This document shows positions 1-10,851 of a DNA stretch of 64,000 bases, in pieces; position 1 is the stretch's first letter; each line of letters begins with the position of its first letter. The notes under the pieces are model-generated. The model had not been told where the DNA came from. It was given only the letters and a program-made list of their open reading frames with translations, and did no database searches. A program made the translations under genes and the position numbers. Where the stretch lies: the NCBI GenBank assembly GCA_025964775.1, contig JAOPYE010000038.1, positions 62,001-126,000 of the forward strand, read 5' to 3'. This DNA comes from Marmoricola sp. GTDB lineage: Bacteria; Actinomycetota; Actinomycetes; Propionibacteriales; Nocardioidaceae.

Positions 1-9
1 ACAACCAAA

Positions 10-308
<299 letters not shown>

Positions 309-342
309 CCCACTGTTCGTCCACCAGACAGGAAATGGGTAG

Positions 343-860
<518 letters not shown>

Positions 861-861
<1 letters not shown>

Positions 862-1670
862 TGCTGGGTTCCTCAGGGGCATCCTTCGCTCGTCTGACCG
901 ACGAGTTGGATGCTGCCCTCGCCGGGGGCGCCGACGGCGCTGCGCTCGGTGACGGGCTTCTGACCGCCGCCGAGGTGCTGCGCGGGCAGGCGGCGCTGCG
1001 CCGGGCGGTGACCGATCCGACGATGCCGTCGGCCGCGAAGTCGGCCCTGGCCACCAACGTGTTCGCATCACACCTGGACGCCGGGGCCACCAAGCTCGTC
1101 GCGAGCGCCACCACGACCCGCTGGGGTCGTAGCGGTGATCTGGCCGACGTACTGAACCAGCTCGGCGTGATGGCGATCGTCAAGGCGGCCGACAAGGCCG
1201 GCGAGGGCGACCGGGTCGAGGGCGAGCTGTTCACCTTCGGTCGCACGGTGACCGAGAACCACGACCTGCGCGATGCGCTCTCGGACCCGGCTCGTTCGGT
1301 GGCCGACAAGCAGGCGCTCGTCCGGTCGCTGCTGAGCGGCAAGGCCGCAACGGCCACCGTCCGGCTCGCGGAGGAGTCGGTCAAGGGCACCTACCGCACG
1401 GTGATCGGCGCGATCGACGAGTACACCCGTGCCGCGGCGTCTGCTCGCAGCCGCCTGGTGGCCACGGTCCGGGTCGCACGTCCCCTGGCCGCGGCGCAGG
1501 CCACCCGCCTGGCGACCGCCCTGGGTGGCGCGCAGCAGCGCCCGATTCACCTCAACATGGTCATCGACCCGTCAGTGGTCGGTGGCGTTCATGTGGAGAT
1601 CGGCGACCACGTGGTCGACGGCAGCATCTCCAGCCGCCTGGATGACGCCCGCAGGCGCGTCGCCGGCTGA
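861..1670 (+). CDS. atpH: ATP synthase F1 subunit delta
   Basis: Delta (OSCP) joins the b stalk to the top of the alpha/beta hexamer. The protein is 269 residues, longer than the 180 or so of E. coli delta, as is common in Actinobacteria, where the N-terminal part is extended. The C-terminal third, with [29 protein letters not shown], is the conserved OSCP signature (residues about 232-260). It starts on the atpF stop codon and is followed by a 53-nt spacer before atpA. Confidence 0.95.
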
Positions 1671-1723
1671 GGCACCAGCCTCACCCCACGAACTCAGACA
1701 TCAGCAAGAGAGTAGGCAGGAAG

Positions 1724-3370
1724 ATGACGGACCTTTCGATTCGTCCCGAAGAGATTCGCGACGCCCTGGCGAAGTACGTCGCCGACTACCAGCCGGAGAC
1801 GGCCAGCAAGGAAGAGGTCGGCACCGTTGCCGAGGCCGGCGACGGCATCGCGCGCGTGACCGGTCTTCCGTCGGCGATGGCGAACGAGCTGCTCAAGTTC
1901 GAGGACGGCACCCTCGGCATCGCCCTGAACCTCGACACCCGCGAGATCGGTGTCGTCATCCTGGGTGACTTCGACAAGATCGAAGAGGGCCAGACAGTAC
2001 GCCGCACCGGCGAGATCCTCTCGGTCCCGGTGGGCGACGCCTTCCTCGGTCGCGTGGTCGACCCTCTGGGCACCCCGATCGACGGCCTGGGCGAGATCAC
2101 CTCCGAAGGCCAGCGCGCCCTCGAGCTGCAGGCCCCCTCGGTGGTGCAGCGCAAGTCGGTCCACGAGCCGCTCGCCACCGGCATCAAGGCGATCGACTCG
2201 ATGACGCCGATCGGCCGCGGCCAGCGCCAGCTGATCATCGGTGACCGTGCGACCGGCAAGACCACGATCGCGATCGACACGATCATCAACCAGAAGCAGA
2301 ACTGGGAGTCCGGCGACCCGGACAAGCAGGTGCGCTGCATCTACGTCGCGATCGGCCAGAAGGGCTCGACCATCGCGTCGGTCCGGGCCGCGCTCGAAGA
2401 GGCCGGCTCGCTGGAGTACACGACGATCGTCGCCTCGCCCGCCTCGGACAGCGCCGGCTTCAAGTACCTGGCGCCCTACACCGGCTCGGCCATCGGTCAG
2501 CACTGGATGTACGCCGGCAAGCACGTCCTGATCGTGTTCGACGACCTGACCAAGCAGGCCGAGGCCTACCGTGCCGTCTCCCTGCTGCTGCGCCGCCCGC
2601 CGGGCCGCGAGGCGTACCCGGGTGACGTCTTCTACCTGCACAGCCGTCTGCTCGAGCGCTGCGCGAAGCTCTCCGACGACCTCGGCCACGGCTCGATGAC
2701 CGGCCTGCCGATCATCGAGACCAAGGCCAACGACGTCTCGGCGTACATCCCGACCAACGTCATCTCGATCACCGACGGTCAGATCTTCCTGCAGTCCGAC
2801 CTGTTCGCGTCCAACCAGCGCCCCGCCATCGACGTGGGTGTCTCGGTCTCGCGAGTCGGCGGCGCGGCGATGACCAAGGCCATGAAGAAGGTCACCGGTT
2901 CGCTCAAGGTCGACCTGGCGCAGTTCCGCGCCATGGAGGCGTTCGCGATGTTCGCCTCGGACCTCGACGCGGCGTCGCGTCAGCAGCTGGACCGCGGTGG
3001 GCGTCTGATGGCTCTGCTCAAGCAGCCGCAGTACTCGCCGTACCCGCTCGAGGAGATGACGGTCTCGCTGTGGACCGGCACCACCGGTCGCCTGGACAAG
3101 GTCCCGGTCGAGGACGTGCTGCGCTTCGAGCACGAGTTCATCGACTTCCTGCGTCGCACCAAGGCCGATCTGCTGGCCGGCATCCGCGAGACCCAGGACT
3201 TCTCCGACGACACCGGCACGGCTCTCGAGGCGGCGTACGAGGAGTTCCTCGGCCAGTTCGAGACGGCTGACGGCAAGTCGCTCGCCGGTCCCGGCACCGA
3301 CCCCAAGGTCGTCGCCACCACCGACGAGGAGCTCGGCCAGGAACAGATCGTCAAGCAGAAGCGGGGCTGA
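1724..3370 (+). CDS. atpA: ATP synthase F1 subunit alpha
   Basis: This is the non-catalytic nucleotide-binding subunit of the F1 hexamer. The 548-residue protein has an N-terminal beta-barrel, a Walker A motif GDRATGKT at residues 173-180, the central RecA-like domain and a C-terminal helical domain. Length and order are typical. The start ATG follows AGGAAG closely. It is co-transcribed with atpG, only 3 nt downstream of its stop. Confidence 0.98.
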   Translation: MTDLSIRPEEIRDALAKYVADYQPETASKEEVGTVAEAGDGIARVTGLPSAMANELLKFEDGTLGIALNLDTREIGVVILGDFDKIEEGQTVRRTGEILSVPVGDAFLGRVVDPLGTPIDGLGEITSEGQRALELQAPSVVQRKSVHEPLATGIKAIDSMTPIGRGQRQLIIGDRATGKTTIAIDTIINQKQNWESGDPDKQVRCIYVAIGQKGSTIASVRAALEEAGSLEYTTIVASPASDSAGFKYLAPYTGSAIGQHWMYAGKHVLIVFDDLTKQAEAYRAVSLLLRRPPGREAYPGDVFYLHSRLLERCAKLSDDLGHGSMTGLPIIETKANDVSAYIPTNVISITDGQIFLQSDLFASNQRPAIDVGVSVSRVGGAAMTKAMKKVTGSLKVDLAQFRAMEAFAMFASDLDAASRQQLDRGGRLMALLKQPQYSPYPLEEMTVSLWTGTTGRLDKVPVEDVLRFEHEFIDFLRRTKADLLAGIRETQDFSDDTGTALEAAYEEFLGQFETADGKSLAGPGTDPKVVATTDEELGQEQIVKQKRG

Positions 3371-3373
3371 ACC

Positions 3374-5756
<2,383 letters not shown>

Positions 5757-5760
5757 GCTG

Positions 5761-6084
5761 ATGACGAACACGATGCAGGTCTCCCTGGTGGCGGCGGATC
5801 GCGAGGTGTGGTCCGGCGAGGCCACCGTCGTCAACGCCAGCACCGTCGAGGGCGAGATCGGTGTCATGGCCGACCACATGCCGGTGCTCTCGGTGCTCGC
5901 GGCCGGCCAGGTCGATGTGCGCACCGAGAACGACGGCCACTGGGTGGCGGCGATCGACGGGGGCTTCCTGTCGGTCTCCAACAACCACGTCAAGATGATC
6001 TGCGAGCACGCCGAGATCTCGTTCGAGAGCAACTTCGACGAGGCCAAGCGCAAGCTCGACGCCAAGGTCGCCAGCGAGCAGTAG
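5761..6084 (+). CDS. atpC: ATP synthase F1 subunit epsilon, short
   Basis: Epsilon links the rotor to the c-ring and can inhibit ATP hydrolysis through its C-terminal helices. This protein has only 107 residues. The N-terminal beta-sandwich is complete (MQVSLVAADREVWSG through VKMICEHAEI), but only about 22 residues (FDEAKRKLDAKVASEQ at the end) remain for the C-terminal domain, enough for one helix. Most bacterial epsilon proteins are 120-140 residues long. It is 4 nt downstream of atpD. Confidence 0.94.
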   Translation: MTNTMQVSLVAADREVWSGEATVVNASTVEGEIGVMADHMPVLSVLAAGQVDVRTENDGHWVAAIDGGFLSVSNNHVKMICEHAEISFESNFDEAKRKLDAKVASEQ

Positions 6085-6129
6085 GACCGATCCGCTCCGT
6101 CGAGTTCACGAACCGAGAACGAGGTATCG

Positions 6130-6585
6130 ATGCCGCTATGGCGTTGGCTGCTTGATTCAGCCGGTGTCGTGCTGCTCTGCGTCGTTGCCTACGGGTTCCT
6201 CCTGGTGATCCGCCGACGGCTGCTCTCCCGCAACGGGGGCACCTTCGAGCTCTCCGTCCGCGTCCGGCCTTCCGAGGCCGGGCGCGGTTGGGTTCTCGGC
6301 CTCGGCCGGTACTACGCCGAGGACCTCGAGTGGTTCCGGATCTTCTCGCCATCGGTGCGTCCGCGCCACCGGTGGGCGCGGGTCGACCTGCAGATCACCA
6401 GCCAGCGCGAGCCCTCGGGCCCCGAGGCGTTCGCCCTGTACGGCGGCAGCAGGATCGTCGAGTGCAGGACGCCTGCGGGCCAGGTCGAGCTCGCCATGAC
6501 CACCTCGGCCCTGACCGGCTTCTCCGCCTGGCTCGAGGCCGGACCGCCGGGCGCAGACTGGAACCAGCCGCCGACGAGCCGTTAG
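6130..6585 (+). CDS. DUF2550 family membrane-anchored protein
   Basis: A 151-residue protein with one N-terminal membrane helix (about residues 6-27, LLDSAGVVLLCVVAYGFLLVI) followed by Arg-Arg-Arg and a soluble domain rich in Arg, Trp and Gly. It resembles the DUF2550 proteins found directly after atpC in many Actinobacteria; no biochemical role is known to me. Its stop codon overlaps that of the convergent adenosyltransferase gene by 4 bases, leaving no room for a terminator. Confidence 0.8.
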   Translation: MPLWRWLLDSAGVVLLCVVAYGFLLVIRRRLLSRNGGTFELSVRVRPSEAGRGWVLGLGRYYAEDLEWFRIFSPSVRPRHRWARVDLQITSQREPSGPEAFALYGGSRIVECRTPAGQVELAMTTSALTGFSAWLEAGPPGADWNQPPTSR

Positions 6586-7157
6586 GACCGTTCGCCGCCG
6601 GGGACCCAGAGCACGTCACCGTTCTCGCGGTTCGCGTACCGGGCCAGGATGAACACCAGGTCCGAGAGCCGGTTCAGGTAGGTGATCGCCAGCGGGTTCA
6701 TCACTGCGGCGTACTCGGCCCAGGCCGCCCACGCCTCACGTTCGGCCCGGCGGATCACGGTGCGCGCCACGTGCAGCTGGGCGGCGCCGGGCGTCCCGCC
6801 GTTGAGGATGAACGAGCGCAGTACCGGCAGGTGCTCGTTGTAGGTGTCGCACCAGCCCTCGAGGCGGTCGATGTAGTCCTGCTCGATGCGCAGCGGCGGG
6901 TACTCGGGGTCAGCCACGACCGGCGTGCAGAGGTCGGCGCCGACGTCGAACAGGTCGTTCTGGACGTGCGTCAGGACGGCGACCACGTCGGCGTCGAACT
7001 CGCCGGTCGCGAGTGCGACACCGAGGTGCGCGTTGGCCTCGTCGACCCCGGCGTAGGCCTGCAGGCGCGGGTCGGTCTTGGTCGTCACGCTCATGTCACC
7101 GAGGCGTGTCTCGCCCGCGTCGCCGGTCCGGGTGTAGATGCGCGTGAGATTGACCAT
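6582..7157 (-). CDS. Cob(I)alamin adenosyltransferase, PduO type
   Basis: It transfers the adenosyl group of ATP to cob(I)alamin, making the coenzyme B12 needed by the two mutases in this window. The 191-residue protein starts MVNLTRIYTRTGDAGET, the PduO-type ATP-binding motif, and has the conserved SFILNGGTPGAAQLHVARTVIRRAER region that binds ATP and cobalamin. The start codon lies inside the left attachment repeat of the element at 7150-10861. Insertion left the coding sequence intact but replaced everything upstream of the ATG. The original promoter appears to sit next to murA. Confidence 0.95.
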   Translation of the reverse strand: MVNLTRIYTRTGDAGETRLGDMSVTTKTDPRLQAYAGVDEANAHLGVALATGEFDADVVAVLTHVQNDLFDVGADLCTPVVADPEYPPLRIEQDYIDRLEGWCDTYNEHLPVLRSFILNGGTPGAAQLHVARTVIRRAEREAWAAWAEYAAVMNPLAITYLNRLSDLVFILARYANRENGDVLWVPGGERS

Positions 7158-7159
7158 GG
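7150..7159 (+). repeat. attL core TTGACCATGG
   Basis: This 10-bp sequence is repeated at 10852-10861. It contains the start codon of the adenosyltransferase gene on the minus strand. Joining the outer flanks gives the inferred attB; joining the inner flanks gives attP. In the inferred attP, AAAGTGTGATTAA (10827-10839) and TTAAACTCACTTT (7164-7176) form an imperfect inverted repeat (10 of 13) around the core, as expected for serine-integrase half-sites. Confidence 0.75.
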
Positions 7160-7162
7160 TCC

Positions 7163-7168
7163 CTTAAA
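7163..7168 (-). promoter_or_regulatory. Element-supplied -10-like box for the adenosyltransferase gene
   Basis: Read on the minus strand, TTTAAG lies 5 nt before the adenosyltransferase ATG and overlaps AAGGGA, which could act either as part of a -10 box or as a weak ribosome binding site. This sequence belongs to the element and replaces the native upstream region. The assignment rests on sequence only. Confidence 0.35.
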
Positions 7169-7177
7169 CTCACTTTC

Positions 7178-8578
7178 ATGTCGAAGCCGCGTAACCCGGC
7201 AATCTATGCCCGCATCTCGCACGATCCGGACGAGACGCGACTAGGTGTCGAGCGTCAGGTGCAAGCCTGCCACGACGAAGCAGCGAAGCGCGGGTGGGCC
7301 AAGCCTGTCGAGTATGTCGACAACGACGCTAGCGCCTACAACCGTCGCGTGAAGCGCCCGATGTTCGAGCGGCTGTTGGACGACATCGAGCACGGGGAGA
7401 TCGACGGAATCATCGTGTGGCATGACGATCGTTTGACCAGGCAACCGCGTGACTTCGAACGGTTCTTAGACGCTTGCGAGCAGCGCGGCATCACCAACAA
7501 CTACGTCACTGCAACGGGCAACTCGAACCTGAGCACTCCGGACGGAATCTTCACAGCGCGGCTCATGGCCAACATCGCGAACTTCGAGTCGGCTCACAAG
7601 TCCGAGCGGGTCAAGGCCAAGCGCCGCGAGGAGGCTGCAGCCGGGAAGCCGCAGACTGGCGGAGTTCGACCATTCGGATACTTGGCAGACAAGCGGACGC
7701 CGCACCCAGTTGAAGGTCCTGTGGTCACCGAGTTGGCCCGACGGCACCTGGCGGGCGAGAGCGTGGCGACTCTTGCACGTTGGTTGGTTGACCAGGAGGT
7801 CGCGACTGTCAACGGCGGAGACTGGTCGTATGGGTCTGTGGTCCGCATCCTCACGAACCCGCGCTACGCCAGCCTCAGAAGGCATCGTGGAGTCGTGGTC
7901 GCGAAAGGCGATTGGCCGGCGCTCATCAGTGAGGCCGATCACCGCGCAATCAGCGCACGCCACGTCGCGCGGCAACAGCGACCTACTCGCGAGCCCCGCA
8001 CGTACTTGCTCACCGGTCTCATCCATTGTGGCCGGTGCGGTCACCGGCTGATGTCGATGCCCTCGAAGGGGGTACGTCGCTACGTGTGTCCGACCAGGGT
8101 CGATGGCCGGTCCTGCGCGGGTGTGTCGATCAACGCCGACCCAGTTGAGCGCCTGGTCGCGCAAGTCGTGCTGTACCGCCTCGACTCCCCGGACCTTGCT
8201 CAAGAGCTGGACTCGGCGCCGGGCACAGATGCGGATGACGCTGAGGTCACGATTCGTGGGGCGCGTCAGGAACTGGTTGCGTTACAGGCGGCGTATGACG
8301 CCGACGAACTGAACCTTCAAGAATGGCTAGGCGCAAAGAAGAAGCACGAGCGCGTCATCGACTCTGCGCAGTCCCGCCTAGCGACGCTGGGACGGACACG
8401 AAGCGCTTCGGAGTACCTAGGTCTAGGCGCACAGTTGGCCGAGGTCTGGACTGACTACGACATCGGACGGCAACGCGCAATCGTCGATGCCGTCGTTGAT
8501 CGAGTCGAGGTTCGGCCTGTCGGGAGAGGAAAGAAGGTCGCTGTCAGCGATCGCCTGGACATTAGGTTCGGAGCCTGA
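7178..8578 (+). CDS. Large serine recombinase (integrase)
   Basis: A site-specific recombinase that would integrate and excise the element. The 466-residue protein has the resolvase catalytic domain at about residues 7-150 (nucleophile Ser14 in IYARIS; VWHDDRLTRQPRDF motif), a recombinase DNA-binding domain at about 165-265, a zinc ribbon with CGRCGH and CPTRVDGRSC Cys pairs, and a helical coiled-coil-like tail. This is the architecture of large serine integrases. Its ATG lies 20 nt from the divergent adenosyltransferase ATG, with the attachment core between them, the usual position for such an integrase. No clear ribosome binding site precedes it. Confidence 0.93.
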   Translation: MSKPRNPAIYARISHDPDETRLGVERQVQACHDEAAKRGWAKPVEYVDNDASAYNRRVKRPMFERLLDDIEHGEIDGIIVWHDDRLTRQPRDFERFLDACEQRGITNNYVTATGNSNLSTPDGIFTARLMANIANFESAHKSERVKAKRREEAAAGKPQTGGVRPFGYLADKRTPHPVEGPVVTELARRHLAGESVATLARWLVDQEVATVNGGDWSYGSVVRILTNPRYASLRRHRGVVVAKGDWPALISEADHRAISARHVARQQRPTREPRTYLLTGLIHCGRCGHRLMSMPSKGVRRYVCPTRVDGRSCAGVSINADPVERLVAQVVLYRLDSPDLAQELDSAPGTDADDAEVTIRGARQELVALQAAYDADELNLQEWLGAKKKHERVIDSAQSRLATLGRTRSASEYLGLGAQLAEVWTDYDIGRQRAIVDAVVDRVEVRPVGRGKKVAVSDRLDIRFGA

Positions 8579-8605
8579 CCCTCAGCGCTGGAATGCCCGG
8601 ACAGC

Positions 8606-8797
8606 CTACGGTTTCTCGCGAGGTCGTTTCCGCGCCCTGACAGACGTCCCGATTAGTGCGGTTACGGTCGCGATCACTTCGCCGTCGATCACCTTCACAC
8701 TGAGCCCCTGCGCGATCGCAAGCCCGCGGACGAACGCCTCAAGTTCGGATGGCGTCAGGACGGGGACCAACGCAGCGATTTGCGCGACTAGTCCCAT
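8606..8797 (-). CDS. Small hypothetical protein, coupled to Rep
   Basis: A 63-residue protein whose ATG overlaps the end of the rep gene by 10 bases, so it is probably translated after Rep from the same mRNA. It has a predicted helical first half (PVLTPSELEAFVRGLAIAQGL), a valine-rich strand and a basic tail (RARKRPREKP) that could contact nucleic acid. I do not recognise a family. A copy-control or accessory replication role would fit its position but is only a guess. Confidence 0.55.
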   Translation of the reverse strand: MGLVAQIAALVPVLTPSELEAFVRGLAIAQGLSVKVIDGEVIATVTALIGTSVRARKRPREKP

Positions 8798-9567
8798 CGG
8801 AGCACCACCCTGGGCGGCGCATCCCAGACTTCAGCGTCGTCCGATACCCACGTTGACGCCGGGACCACGCCGCCCATCGACTGGATCGCCAGGCCGATCG
8901 CCTCCGAGCGCGACCATCCCTCTACACGGACAACCTTCGGATCGAACCCCTGGGCTACGTCGTATCGGTGTTGCCAGGCGATTGCTGCGGACGTATCGTT
9001 CAGCGACTTGCTCAAGTACTTCGACAGGTAGCCAGCAGCATGGCGAGCCTCGTTAAGCGCGCTTCCGCCTGATGGTCGACCAGTGCGCTGGCGCATGAAT
9101 ACATGTCCATGTCCCCAAATTTCGCGGATCAAGCCGACCGGAATCCTTCGGTCAACTCCGAAGTGCGCATGCAGGCCGTGATCCGTCTTGTGCCACTCCG
9201 GAACCCATAGGTATGGAAACGCCCCGCGTCCCCGCTCGTCCCGGAGAGCACGGAAGAACTCGCCGAGGTCGCTGCGGATCTGAGCCTGATCGTGGCACCC
9301 GGTCCCGGCGTACGTCAGCGTACCCATCACCGTCAATCGGTTGGCAGCGCAGTAGCGGCGCACACGTCGCGCGGACCGAGCTGCGGACTCGATTGCTGAG
9401 CGAGCAGACGGCACGGGCGCAACGAGTCTCGGTCGTGTCGCGTCCTTTGCCTTCTTCGAGGGGCGCAGGTAACCGCCCCCAGCCTCACCCGCATCCGGGT
9501 AGACGTTCATGAACCACGGTGGGCGATAGAGCAAGCCTCCGACCGCCCCGAGAATTGGATCTCTCAA
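8788..9567 (-). CDS. rep: Rolling-circle replication initiator (HUH endonuclease)
   Basis: A 259-residue Rep that would nick the element origin and stay covalently attached through a tyrosine. Three HUH motifs are visible: motif I around TVMGTLTYAG (about 79-88), motif II HGLHAHF with His133 and His135 flanking a hydrophobic residue, and motif III YLSKYLSK with Tyr180 and Tyr184 as candidate nucleophiles. No helicase domain follows. The start is a TTG preceded by AGGAGG at 8-nt spacing. Similar proteins occur in small actinobacterial plasmids and filamentous phages; which of the two this is cannot be decided here. Confidence 0.88.
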   Translation of the reverse strand: MRDPILGAVGGLLYRPPWFMNVYPDAGEAGGGYLRPSKKAKDATRPRLVAPVPSARSAIESAARSARRVRRYCAANRLTVMGTLTYAGTGCHDQAQIRSDLGEFFRALRDERGRGAFPYLWVPEWHKTDHGLHAHFGVDRRIPVGLIREIWGHGHVFMRQRTGRPSGGSALNEARHAAGYLSKYLSKSLNDTSAAIAWQHRYDVAQGFDPKVVRVEGWSRSEAIGLAIQSMGGVVPASTWVSDDAEVWDAPPRVVLRWD

Positions 9568-9575
9568 CGCACCAG

Positions 9576-9639
9576 CCTCCTTCCGTCGCCGGAAGCGAAA
9601 ATCCCTTCCGGACGCTCTGATTTAGAGCATCGAAAGGGA
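9576..9639 (-). promoter_or_regulatory. Structured rep leader: hairpin with U-run, then SD-masking stem
   Basis: On the rep strand, a nested hairpin (outer arms 9602-9607 and 9634-9639, inner arms AGAGC/GCTCT with a 5-nt loop) is followed at once by TTTT, as in an intrinsic terminator. Next comes CTTCC-6 nt-GGAAG (9580-9595), whose 3' arm shares bases with the GGAAGGAGG ribosome binding site. Together they look like an attenuator and a translation lock in front of rep, in line with the tight Rep control of rolling-circle replicons. The structures are read from sequence; their function is inferred. Confidence 0.5.
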
Positions 9640-9747
9640 CAGGGGTGGGGGCGTGGGCGTTGGATCAAGTGTAGACACCCCTAGCCGCCTGAGCCGTGGA
9701 GGACGGCGTCCAACACGCCGCGAGAAGTGTTGTTTTATTCAAGTAAA

Positions 9748-9770
9748 GTCGGCCCGCTTCGCGGTCCGAC
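9748..9770. repeat. Hairpin in element non-coding region
   Basis: GTCGG and CCCGC (part of the first arm) pair with GCGG and CCGAC around a TTC loop, with one mismatch at 9753/9765. It is the first of three strong inverted repeats in the 494-bp gene-free stretch 9568-10061, which otherwise holds no convincing ORF. It is a candidate single- or double-strand origin component. Confidence 0.5.
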
Positions 9771-9772
9771 GC

Positions 9773-9876
9773 GGCGGGCCGGTCGAGCGCACGCCGCCAC
9801 CCCCAAACCCGCTCCTGCGTCGCGGCTCCGGGGCCCCTGGCGGCAAGGGGAAGTGCGCACGCCCGACCGGCCCGCC
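9773..9876. repeat. Long inverted repeat, candidate replication origin
   Basis: GGCGGGCCGGTCGAGCG at 9773-9789 and CGCCCGACCGGCCCGCC at 9860-9876 match in 16 of 17 positions as inverted arms around a 70-nt loop. Large stems of this kind are typical of rolling-circle origins and of single-strand origins. No nick site can be assigned from sequence alone. Confidence 0.5.
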
Positions 9877-9914
9877 TCACCCCCGGGTGTCCTCGTCAGC
9901 GACGCACTGCGTTC

Positions 9915-9978
9915 CGTCTCACAATCCGTCGACGCCTCGTGATTTGCGACGTCGATTTCGCACACGGATTGTGAGACG
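9915..9978. repeat. Perfect 15-bp inverted repeat
   Basis: CGTCTCACAATCCGT (9915-9929) is exactly inverted at 9964-9978 around a 34-nt loop that itself contains the palindromes GTCGAC and GACGTC. Its AT-richer arms stand out from the surrounding sequence. It could be the Rep nick/binding site, a recombinase-related site or a bidirectional terminator. It lies 83 nt upstream of the lipoprotein gene. Confidence 0.55.
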
Positions 9979-10061
9979 CCTGCGTACGAATGAGCGTGGG
10001 TTCACGGGTTCTGAACGGAACGGGCCAGTTGTGACCGTCCGGCTGCGTAGGATCTGGCGAC

Positions 10062-10349
10062 GTGCGCAAACTCTGGGTGAGTGTCCTCTCGGTCCTCCTA
10101 GTTAGCTGCGGCACTGGGAATGCAGGCTCCAACGCCAGCGACTCGTATCTAAGAGATCTGCACAAGGCTCTGCCGTCCTTGAGCGACGTCTCCGACGCGG
10201 CCCTTGTCGCGTATGCAAAGGACGTTTGCCGTCACCCGAACGAGCTGCGCTACGCAGGTTTCGAAGGTCACGGCACGACGACCCCGAGCGAATCCGACGG
10301 CATGTACAAAGTTGCTCTGAGGCACTGCCCAGCTCTGAGCATGCGCTAG
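10062..10349 (+). CDS. Predicted small lipoprotein, DUF732-like
   Basis: A 95-residue protein starting at GTG. The N-terminus has basic residues, a hydrophobic stretch and a lipobox ending LLVSC, so Cys16 would be lipidated and the protein held on the outer face of the membrane. The mature part contains SDAALVAYAKDVCRHP, which resembles the short DUF732 domain of mycobacterial and mycobacteriophage secreted proteins. A surface exclusion or host-interaction role is possible but unsupported. Confidence 0.6.
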   Translation: MRKLWVSVLSVLLVSCGTGNAGSNASDSYLRDLHKALPSLSDVSDAALVAYAKDVCRHPNELRYAGFEGHGTTTPSESDGMYKVALRHCPALSMR

Positions 10350-10401
10350 CGACCAGTATCAGAACCGTCCGCTTGCGGGCACTCCTCGTACGATCTGGAC
10401 C

Positions 10402-10632
10402 ATGGCAGGCGCTGACTTCACCGACCAAGGAGTGACTCTCCATCTGTCGAAGGAGGAGTGGTGGTTCGTCACCTCGGCAATGTCGTACGCCCTACATGGA
10501 CGCCGACTGCCGGACCACGATTTCCGAAACGTGCTGATGATGGACAGCGTCGAAGCCGAGCGCCTGCACAACGACCTGACAGCCTCAGAAGGTGTCGCTA
10601 GGTCGGCGGGTAATCATTGGAATCCGTTCTAG
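10402..10632 (+). CDS. Small hypothetical protein
   Basis: A 76-residue acidic/aromatic protein (VTLHLSKEEWWFVTSAMSYALHG near the N-terminus, DSVEAERLHNDLTAS later), probably all-helical. Codon positions look like real coding sequence and the ORF fills the gap between the lipoprotein gene and the right-end hairpins. I recognise no family. The start could be the ATG at 10402; no strong ribosome binding site is seen. Confidence 0.5.
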   Translation: MAGADFTDQGVTLHLSKEEWWFVTSAMSYALHGRRLPDHDFRNVLMMDSVEAERLHNDLTASEGVARSAGNHWNPF

Positions 10633-10700
10633 CAAGGTTCTCGTCTCAGAACCCTCCGTTTTTGCGCCCGTTTCGGCAACCTCGCCACCGATGCACCTGA

Positions 10701-10766
10701 CCAGGCCCTCAGCCTGGGGAGCCGGAGTGTCGAGCGGCGCCTCCGGCGGGCGCTCGACGCTCCGGC
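10701..10766. terminator. Two adjacent strong hairpins near the element right end
   Basis: CCAGGC-CCTCA-GCCTGG (10701-10717) is followed by a 16-bp stem (10721-10736 with 10751-10766, one G-U pair) around a 14-nt loop. Neither has a T-run. They probably end transcription of the small element genes and could shield murA from it; an origin function is also possible. Confidence 0.45.
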
Positions 10767-10851
10767 CCGCCCAGTCTGCTGGCACCCGGTAGGCGTCCCT
10801 GTTGCGCTTCCCGCCGACACGATCTCAAAGTGTGATTAACAGTTCATGATC

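Noticed and set aside
7150-7159. Integration into a tRNA gene
   Set aside because: No cloverleaf can be drawn around either boundary; the core overlaps the start codon of a protein gene instead.
8487-9056. A 189-codon plus-strand frame antisense to rep
   Set aside because: Composition is Ser/Pro/Arg-rich with no recognisable motif, and the minus-strand Rep has a complete HUH domain and ribosome binding site.
9653-10105. Overlapping open frames on both strands in the element non-coding block
   Set aside because: They cross strong hairpins, have no ribosome binding site and low-complexity products; the inverted repeats explain the sequence better.
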